A stretch of DNA of 64,000 nucleotides, from the NCBI GenBank assembly GCA_029948255.1, contig JALIZF010001787.1, forward strand, positions 248,001-312,000, written 5' to 3'. The notes beneath the pieces were generated by a model. The model saw only the letters and a list, made by a program, of their open reading frames with translations. It made no database searches and had not been told where the DNA came from. This DNA is from Telmatactis stephensoni. Lineage: Eukaryota > Cnidaria > Anthozoa > Actiniaria > Isophelliidae. The position numbers were made by a program, and so were the translations under genes. Shown piece after piece: positions 47,047 to 57,800 of the stretch; the first letter of the stretch is position 1, and each line of letters starts with the position of its first letter.

Positions 47047-48858
47047 TCACATGACCACACAACCGCTGCCCTGGACATCGTCGTCACGCTTGGTGTTAGT
47101 TCCGTCTCGGCTTTTCTCGGAAAGCTGCCTCCGAAGTCCTTTGAGTTCTTTAGAAAGTCTGTAACACGAAATGCAAGGGCGTTAGTATTAGGACTGAAAA
47201 TATGAGAATACTGCATAAAATAACAAATACTACGACTACAGGATGTCTTGAAAGTCCTAACTTTTTATTAACTGACCCTGAATCAACCTCGTTCCCAGGC
47301 CCCACCTCCAAGAGAAGGGAAAAGGGCCTGGGAACGAGGTTGACCCTGAATTACCCCAATTCTTAGGATTTTTTCTCTGTTGTGTCTACTGTTCATGTGA
47401 GGAATTTCAGTAGCCCCCATGTCCTCCTGCTTTTTATCACATTATTTAACCACCGCGGTATCAAGTCTGATAACTTTTGTAGTGATGAAAAATGAAAAAT
47501 TTTTGCGTCCTTGCTTAAAGGCGCTGTTACACTGTGCAATTTTCCCCAGAACTTGCAATATTTTTGGCCGAGGCAAGCTGGCAGCGAGATTCAAGATGGC
47601 TCCTCAGAGCGAAATGAGAAATTACGCATGCGCTCGTAGAAAACGTGCCTCAAAAATTGCGAGGAAAGTTGTTGGAGGGGTGATACACTGTACAATAGCA
47701 TTGCAAGTTGCTGCAATGCGTTGCGAAAAGTAGACCTGAGTTCTACTTCATGCAAATACATACATGATTGAGACTCCCTCAACAGGGCTTTTCAGCTCAA
47801 TTTACAAATCCTAACTAAATCATATAAATCAAACATAAATGGATTAAGAATCCCAACTGGCAAGGAGGCAAACCAGTTGGCCATATTACAAGCATGGCCG
47901 AGAAACTGAATTTGAACTAATCGAAATCGGAACAAATTCAGTTTCAGCTAGTGGCCAGAGCGGGAATGCAACGCTACGCGCAACAAAAAAAATTGCGAGA
48001 CAACTCCTGTTACATTGTACAATCCTCTAGCAACTTGTTTCGCAACGCTGTTGCGAGACAAGTTGCTGAGAACATTGCACAGTGTAACAGCGCCTTAATA
48101 AAACATTTTTTTTTTTCAAGTATTTTGGGTCTTCCTTGGTGTTGCAGGAAGAGCCAGTATTTTTGAGTTTTCATTGGCAGAAATTCCAGAAAGTCTCACT
48201 GTAAATCTTTGAGCTTGTAATTGATGTGGTTTATTTTCCGTTATATTTTAAAAATAAATGAACAGAAGGTTCGAGAAACTCAAAACTGCTAACTATGAAT
48301 AAAATGGCGGGACACATCAATTACGTCTAACTTCTAAGACCATTAAAAGTAAGAATAGACTACAATATTTTTCATGAAATGTCCAGAAAATGGTTTTCCA
48401 TTGGCCAAAATAAGATAATGAAAAATCAGAGGCATGAACGTTTGAGACGATACGAAACATTTACGACAGCATTACGGTAAATGTACGAAACACTATTTAC
48501 GAAGTGTTCACGAAGTGTTCACGAAGTTGACACGAGATATTAACGACAACATCACGGTAAATGTACGAATTCACGAAGTTACCGTTCGATTTGAAACACT
48601 ATAAGACTATTCACGAAGTGTTCACGAGGTTGACACGAAACCATTAACGACAACATTACGGTAAATGTACGAATTCACGAAGTTACCGTTCGATTTGAAA
48701 CACTACAACTATTTACGAAGTGTTCACGAGGTTGACACGAGACATTAACGACAACATTACGGTAAATGCACGAATTCACGAAGTTACCGTTTGATTTCAT
48801 CGTTATAAGAAGCTTCTTGTTCTTGGATTGTTTTCTCTCTCACTTCTTGTGTTGTAAG
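47047..48858 (-). CDS. Tudor-Schlafen gene exons 18-19: coiled coil and CaaX
   Basis: Exons 48788-48858 and 47047-47158. They encode EVREKTIQEQEASYNDEIKR, LSKELKGLRRQLSEKS, then a polar tail with TKRDDDVQGSG and CVVM before TGA. The heptad-like charged helix suggests oligomerisation. CVVM fits the C-a-a-X rule; a terminal Met favours farnesylation. The 48788 donor is the last copy of a repeated splice-site sequence (see 48480-48795). Confidence 0.85.
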
Positions 48859-51800
48859 CTGCAATCAAGCATATGCAAGAAACCTTAATATTTTGAATAT
48901 ACAATATAGTCACCCTAAAACAAAAACTGTATCAAACAAATAAATAAACAAATAAATAGACGAACGAACAAACAAACGAATAGAAGACAAACAGACGAAA
49001 GAATAAACAAACAAATTAACTCGACAGCAAGCAAGCAGGCAAATAAACAAACAAATAGACAAGCACACAAACACATTTCTTGCTGTATTGTGCGTAGTGT
49101 TAACGAGCGTGCGCTTGTCAAACATAATGAGGTCTGCGAGAACAAACAGTTCGTTCGTTATTCAGGACATTTAATAATTTACCTCAATGTTTGCTGACTT
49201 ATGGCGAAAGAAACATCTGTTAATAAATGAATGAATGAATGAATGAATAAATAAACAACCAAACATGAATAAAAGAAAGAAGGAACAAAGGACAGGAAGG
49301 AAGGATAGGAAAGAAGGAAGGAACGAAGGAAGGGAAAAGAAAGAAAGACAAAAAAAGGAATTAAAGAAAGATAGGAAGGAAGGAAAGAAAAAAAGAGAAA
49401 AAGGAAGAAAGAAAGAAAGAAAGAAAGAAGAAAGAATGAATGAGTGAATGACCACAAGCATAATCAGCATAGATTTCGTCTTTTTTTATAACTATCAGAT
49501 AAACGCAAAACTCAAAATATCGGGATTCTATAGTACTTACTTTCCCTGTGGGGTAGTGTAGATAAATCCAGTATACTTCAACAATACAATCTCGATTACA
49601 AATCGATCTTGAATGAGCTTTCTTGTCACAGCACTGTAATCGAATAACAGCAGTACAGCTTAGTTAAACAAACAAACAAACAAACAAACAAACAAACAAA
49701 CAAACAAACAAACAAACGAACGAACGAACGAACGAACGAACAAACAAACAAACAAACAAACAAACAAACAAACATCCATCCATCCAATAAGAAAGAGGAA
49801 AGGGGGGAGGTGGGGGCAAAAGAATAGCCATTTTTTAGCCATCAATCTTTTTCCTAGCCGGACTTTACTTACCTCTCTGAGCCTGAAGGTCTGGCAACGG
49901 GTATAAAATCGATCTAAAAACATAAGTATACGACACTACTGAACACCTTTTAAAAATATATTTTGTGATGCACGACTAGTTGAGCGTGGTTTACACGAGT
50001 GACGCAAATGCAAACGCAAGCCAACGTGCGTGTGAACGCGAGAAACGCAAGTGCAAGCAGAATCGCAAATATAAACGCAACGAATGGAAACTTTTTCATT
50101 TTCTTGTGCTTGTGCTCGACTTTTCATCGAATGAATCGGTGTTTGGAAACGCAAACGCAAGCCATCTTGTCTTTGTCTTTGTAAAAACTTCAATTGCACA
50201 TGTGTATTTACTTAATCTTTGCATTTGCGTTCATGTATGAACAATGCTTGTGCTTGCATTGGCATTTGATTTGCGTCACTCGTTTAAACCAGGCTTTTTT
50301 GGGGAGGCAAGGGTGGCGTAGCGGTTCATCGATTGCCTTTCACCGCTGTGGTCTGGGTGCGAGTCCCAGCTTGAGCACCTGGATCATATACATGTATGAA
50401 TTGAGTTTGTTTGATATGTTGTTCTCTACTATGCCACGAGGGGTTTTTCTCCGGGTACTCCGGTTTTTCCTCCCACAGCAAAAATCAACATGTGAGTTGA
50501 GTGATGGATATAGAGTATATCGAATGTAGTGATAGTGAGTGTGAAGTGATTGACACATTGAAAAGCCCCTTCAAGGGAGTGTCAACAAAAATATTAATTA
50601 ATTAATTTACATGAAGACTATGATACAATACAATACTATACAACTTTATTATCCCATCCCAAAGGGCTTTTCAGAGATAATATTACAAATAAATCCTAAA
50701 ATTATTATATAATTCTACTATTTATCAATTCTAGTTATTTACAATAATTACAAAACCTTAAACCTTATGATATTACTTGTACTGTCTTTGTAGTGTGTTT
50801 GCTAACCTTACCTTATACATATCATGTTTAAGTGGTGGTTTAAATGAGTCTACCATCTCATCCAGTCCCAATCGTAACAGATCACGCTATAGTCAAAACA
50901 TATACCTGCATCAAAAATGTCACTTTGGCCTTTTTCATGGCATCCCCACACAATATAAAACAGTAAGCCATATAAAACGCGCGCGCATATCTCTGGAAGA
51001 TGTAGAGCACTCGAAAAGCAAGAGAAACACTCGGCTACGCCTCGTGTTCCTAAGTTTGCTTTTCTGTTGCTCTACATCTTCCATCGTGTTTATATCACAG
51101 TACAGAGACATAAGCGATCGTTTTATATTGCTTTTATAAAATATTTTCGACGTTTTTTGAGCGAGCCATGTCTCTGTCCTCTGATATAAACATGGTAGTC
51201 AGCCAATCAGCGCGCGCGCGTTATATCTCAAATATTTTATAATCTCTGATACAAACATGGTAGTCAGCCAATCAGCGCGCGCGTTATATCTCAAATATTT
51301 TATAATCTCTGATACAAACATGGTAGTCAGCCAATCAGCGCGCGCGTTATATCTCAAATATTTTATAATCTCTGATACAAACATGGTAGTCAGCCAATCA
51401 GCGCGCGCGTTATATCTCAAATATTTTATAATTGTTGATATAACAATTGGTATATTACGCGCGCTCTGATCGGTCGAGAACCGTATGTGATTACAGTACA
51501 CACGCATAGATGACGTCACTGAATCTTAAGCTCGCTCTGATTGGTTGAAATGCTCGATGAATCTTATATAAAACAAATAGATTCCTTTTTTCCGTAGGTC
51601 TGTACTCTAATAGATGAACAAAAGACGTCAAAATGTGGTGAGAACAAGAGTCACGCCACTAGTCTTCGTCTCGTTTTGCCTCACCGCATTTTGACGTCAT
51701 CTGTGCATCTATTAGAGTACAGACGCACGCAAAAATGGAATCTTTTTGTTAAATTAAAAATATGTCCTTTTGGCCTTCTTCATGGCCTCTTTCTTGCTTT

Positions 51801-54800
51801 CCTCATTGTTGGTCCCATTGATGGCAGTTCAAAGTATTAGAGCGGTTTTCATATGAGTGGGAAACTTATCGCGCGCGCCGTACCGTGACCGTGTCTGTTG
51901 CATAATGTCTATAGAGTCGTTTTCGTATGAGTGGGAAACTTCCCGTACTGTATCGTAACTGTACCAGTATCATAGTTTCTATAAAAACATTCGAAATTCC
52001 TGCTGTAACCGTATCGTATCGTAACCGTACAGTGTTCCCACTCATACGAAAACCACTCTAAAAACATTCGAAATTCCTGTCGTAACCGTACCGTACCGTG
52101 ACCGTGCCTGTGCCGTGATGGCTATAAAAATCTATATAATAATTGGCATATTACGCGCGCTCTGATTGGTCGAACAACCATGTGTGATTAGAGTACACAC
52201 ACATAGATGGCGTCATCGAATCTTACGCGCGCTCTGATTGGTTGGAATGTTTCGATAAACATTATATAAAACAGATAGATTCCATTTTTCCGTGCGTCTG
52301 TACTCTAATCGATGCATAGAAGACGTCAAAATGTGGTGAGGCGACTTCGTCTCGTGGCGTACTTTTTTGTTCTCACCGCATTTTGACGTCATCTGTGCAT
52401 CGATTAGAGTACAGACGCACGGAAAAATGGAATCTATTTGTTAAATTCGAAATTCCTGCCGTAACCGTGCCGTGCGGTGACAGTGCCGTTTTCACAGTCA
52501 TACGAAATTGTCTCTATTACTTGGAAGAAACTTAGTTTTTTACTGACCTGTTTTCTTTGTACACGAACACCAGATACCTCTCCACTACTTCGCACACCAA
52601 TGTAGATGGTACCACATTTCTTGTTATTAAGAAAAGCACACAGTGACCTGGTCCACAGAAAATATCATGTACTAATTGACTGAGTGCGAGGGATGAATGG
52701 GAAAATATGCACCGCTCGGTCCATACAGAATGAATGAGAGCCAAATATTTTCACTAAGGCCGATCTAACTCAGGCAATAAGCAGTTTATCATAATATCAG
52801 ATTATCAAAACAAGGATGTGGGACAATGTACCCTCTACCCCCTCCCTCCATCAGTGCTCCATCCTATGGGTATTAAAGCTACACTGAGCTACACAGATTA
52901 GAGGGAAGTCAAAACAAGGATGTGAGACAGTGTACCCTCTACCCCCTCCCTCCATCAGTGCTCTATCCTAAGGGTATTTAAAGCTACACAGAGCTACACA
53001 GATTAGAGGGGAAGTCAAAACAAGGATGTAAGAATTGCATGATGACATGAATAGAAGAGTGCGCTCAAACTAACTATAAATGCTCCATAAAAATCATCAT
53101 TTATGGAGCATTACATGTAAAAACACTTACTTTGCTATTCTTCTTTTGGAAATATCATAAACATTTGTTTGTGAGCTGAAATAGAATTACAAGTGTTGTA
53201 CCGTAAGTGAATTTCCTTTTAAAACCTGTGAAAGTGATTTCGTGAGGTATATTCCAGCACCTGCTAAAGGAGCAGTAGCTCCACTACTGGTTGTAATACA
53301 TGATTTTTAAGGTCTCATTGACAAGTCGTTTTCAATGCTAATCCTGCAGGCCGGCCTTATTGCTGGAATGTCTCCATGGAAATGGAGACAGGGCCTATGG
53401 TTTAATGTCCTTATCCAAAAAGATGTGAAGGTCTAAACATTTGTAGATGTAATTACAAAGGTAGCACCTTCTCAATAAATTATTTAAAGACCCTGAGTGT
53501 TGGTCTGGCAGGGGAGTCAAACCCCAAACTCCCGGGGGGGGGGGACTCCCATATATAAGAGGACGGGGATGCTCGTCGGAAATTTTGAAAATGACCCTTA
53601 AAAGGTACCTGAGTGGGAGTGGCAACAATTCATTTCTACCCCTAAAAGGTACCAATTCAAAAACAATAATAAAGAATTAAAGTAATGAAACACTTTGTTA
53701 TCAATGTGCTTTGAAGATTCAATTCAGATCATCAAAATTGTCCCTTTCATGCTTATTTTAGGTAGTTTATTTACTCCAAAACAGTCCCTAAAAGGTACCA
53801 GCTATGTCTCTGGTAGTCCACTTAAGTCTGAGACACCCTAAAAGGTACCAGATGGCAGATTTTGACCCCTTAAAGGTACGACGAGCATACCCATCCATTT
53901 ACGATCGGAGTCCCCCCCCCCGGGCCCAAACTCCTGCACAAGAGACCAAAGTTCAGCCGAGCTAACTGGACAGGGGTTAAATACAACAAGTAAAATGTCC
54001 CCATCGGTGCAATATATATACCAATGATATTTCAATTACCAGAATTCATGTGTTTCATCCTCTTTAAAAGTCATGTGATGAGTCTGGACATAGTATTTAT
54101 CACTTGTTGATTCAGCCAGCTATAACATTACAAAAGAACTCTAATACTTCTATATCACACAATACCCTTTCGTGCAAATACAACTGCCCTCTGTTGGAAG
54201 ACTGCTCAAAAAGTAAAGATCATTCTCCACTCATCGCAGAAAGCACTCGCTGCGATCATTTTTACTTGCTGCAAAATTTTGAACAATAGATTTTATTCCA
54301 AACGAGTACTCGCTGGCTCGCTGTGAGTAATTTCTGTGATGAGTAGAGAATGGCCTTAAGTTGCCATGAGTATTGAGAATGCCTTAAGTTGCCATAGGTA
54401 TGGATAATGGCTACTGAATTATGACAATTTTTTATTGTTTATATTTTTGGACACACACATGGGTCCAGATACATGTTGTTCCAGACCACTTTTGCCAAAA
54501 ATCCACGTGTGGCATCATGTGACTATTCCCAAAGGTTTTCTTAAGAGTGTGAATGGGGCCAAATACTAGTGATATGATGGACCTCAATGGGCTATTGCAT
54601 TTTTTATCTGCACTCCTCCTGTTGAGGACACATGGAATTCCAAGGGCGTAGGGGTACTAAAACCCCTCTGGAATTCCATGGGGCCCCTCAACTTCCATTG
54701 AAAATCCACTGGAAAATCCAGGGGAGTAGGGTCTAAAATTTTTGAAAATGCATGGAAATCAAAGAGAGTAGGGTCTTAAATTCATCAAAATGAATGGAAA

Positions 54801-57800
54801 ATCCAAGGGTGTAGGGAGTATTTTGGAAAACATGTTCTCAACAGTACTAAATAAATATGGTATGGAATGATCTTTGAGAAGTTGATAAGGGACCATTTAA
54901 ATGTAGAGCGACTTCTTAACATAGGGCCTTTATACACAGGTTTAACTGTATACTCACAGCTACATTAGTAGGTATTTTTGTTGTTGATTTATCTTTAATC
55001 AGCATCTCTCCATCAGTATCTGTCTCACTGGTCCATCTACCAGCATAAGCATCATCGGAATCATCACTGTCAGAGTCAGATGGATTACTAGTGCTTTTCT
55101 CCAACAAGTCTAATGACAGAGAGACTTGTGTTGGTTTGGGGTCAACTAAACCTTTTCTTCTTGCCCTGTAAAGGTAGGATAACATCATGTGGATTTGCAA
55201 AAGAAGACTAGCGAGTGAACTAGTTTGGGCTGCGTTGGTGTATAAAATACAACAAGGGATGAATGGAAACTTGTACAGTGAACTTCCTCTAAGGTTGACA
55301 CTGTAGGGACCAGCTCTTAGTGTCCACCTTAGAGAGGTGCCTGCCTTAGAGAGGTGTCTGCCTTAGAGAGGTGTCCGCCTTAGAGAGGTGTTCACCTTAG
55401 AGAGGTGCCTGCCTTAGAGAGGTGTCCGCCTTAGAGAGGTGTCTGCCTTAGAGAGGTGTTCACCTTAGAGAGGTGCCCACCTTAGAAAGGTGCCTGCCTT
55501 AGAGGGAGTTTCATTCTAAACAATGTGAGGGAATTTAAAAATGTAGAACCAGGCAAATGTGTCCGCCTTAGAGGGGTGTCCACATTGAGGGAGTTCACTG
55601 TAACACTGTAAAAAGGGAGAGACCTTATACTGACAAATGTTTTGAATTTTTATGTAACTGATTTGTGTCTTGGTCTCTTTCAAGTCTGGGCCTGGTTGCT
55701 TGAAGGTTGGTTATCACTAACCAAGAGTTACTGTGGTTTTCGGTATTCTGTAAACTCTAACCTTCAAACAGTCCATTGGAATTTGGTTATTTGCTTCCTC
55801 CCACCGAGCAACAAAACATCGAAAAATCAATACTAAAAGTTGATAAAATCCTACCAAATTACCAAATATGATCTTTAGAGTCAGAGTATATATTAGCTAT
55901 ACTATCATTTTCAATTGGTATTAATAGTTCTTCATATTAGTGATTTTTACTTTTGATTGACAGGAGCAAAAACACAAATTAGCGGTTGGCGTTTGAAAGT
56001 CGGAGTTCACAAAATACCAAAAACCGCAGTAAAATTGAAGGTTTTTTAGACTTACAGTAACTCCTGAGTTAGTGCTCTAACCCACAGTACCTTCAAGCAA
56101 CAAACCTTGGTTAACACAAGCACTATAATCATAACCCTAACTGCAGTTGTAAGAAGCCTTCAAATTCTGTAGAAAACAAAATCAAAATGGCATGTCCAAT
56201 AGCATATTCTCCCTTAAATTTCTTGATTAATGCAGGAGAAGTTGACTTTTAATCATAGCTCTCTTACACTGTTATTGCAAGGACCTCTTCAATTACAATA
56301 TATGCTAGAAGAACACCTTTCATGTGAGAAACAAATGTTTTTATCCTGTTTCTTGTGAAATTCAAGTTTACTTGTAGGAATACTGTTATTTAAGCTTAAT
56401 AATTAATTAATTAATTATTAATTCAGGTCAAGGGGTCAAGGATTTACTCACCTCCTCCTTTGATTTCTGTCAGTGGATCTATGCAAAGGAGTATCACCAG
56501 CATCTGATGCAATTGACAGTGAAAACTTTTTCTAAATGTAAAAAATCTTCCAGTTAGAGGACAGAAAAATTATTGGAATGATGGGGGTATTTCTTGGGGA
56601 AGGTTCATTTAATATGACGAGGGGGGGGGGGGGGGCATGAAGATTTGGAAATCTAACCCGGAAAATTTTCATAGCCCCACATTTTGACCTTGTTGATTAT
56701 TTTAGGCCCCCCTCTTATATGAATAAAAACTTGAGGCCCCCCCTTTTGACCATCCCAAAAATTCAGAAGCCCCCCTTAACATCTTTTGAAAATCAAAGGC
56801 CCCCCCCCTTGAAATCTTCATGCCCCCCTCGTCATAGTAAATGAACCTTCCCTTGGAGATATTCAACAACAACACTGTTGAAAACAAGGGAGTACAGGCT
56901 CATTTTCAAGGTGTGTAGAGAGAAGATGTGCACCTAGTACAGTACACTTGTCTTTATCCAATGCAAGGTACTCTATAAATTGTAACTGTCAGAGTTGTGT
57001 TTCAATAAAAAGGCAAAAAGGCTGTTTTACTTAAAAATCGCAGAGAGTGGTTGCCCAGATCTCCCGAGTCAGAGGCTCATGTATCAAGCATTCAAAGGTG
57101 CACCCTTTATGCCCTCGCTCCATCAGTGCTCCATTTTACATGTATTTAAAGCTAATTAAAGCTACATGGAAAGGAAAGGAAAGAAGTCAAAACAAGGATG
57201 TGAAGTCACTGGGGATCGAACTCGGGACCTCTCACACCAAAGGGCACACACTAACCAACTGTGCCATCCTTGCTCCTTAAATGATCAATAAACGATCATC
57301 AATCATGGTTTTAAACTCCAGATAACTTATTACAACTTACAGTATTTAGGCTTTTCCCCGTCAAGCTTCCCAAAGCAATCCCCCCATCCTAAATTTTGCG
57401 AATCCCCCCAAGTCCTGATAGCTGGAAGCCATTTCTAATGGTATAACTAATATTCGTACAGTACCTGAGTCGTAGGATTAATGTCCATAACAGAAGTTAC
57501 ATCTAGTGGATTGTTGCATCTGTTTGTTGAGCCCTCTGATACAGCTTCACTACTATAGTGTACAAGCAAATTAAATAGAAAAGTCAAAATTATTAAATGG
57601 ATAGAAGTACAAGAATAAAAAACGAAATAGGAAATGCTGAAAGGAGAAGAGAAGAGAACAGATAGATAAATCGTTCACTGAGTTTAACACTTCTCAGTCG
57701 CAAGAATGAATTGCATTTGTACATGTACATACAATAAAATTGTTGAGAGGAGAGGAGAGGAGAGGAGAGGAGAGGAGAGGAGAGGAGAGGAGAGGAGAGG

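Noticed and set aside
49081..49145. Alternative exon with a CTCGCAG acceptor after exon 16 (LTLRTIQQE)
   Set aside because: Its frame meets TGA after four codons in the required phase. The 34-bp exon at 49183-49216 fits phase and the family motif.
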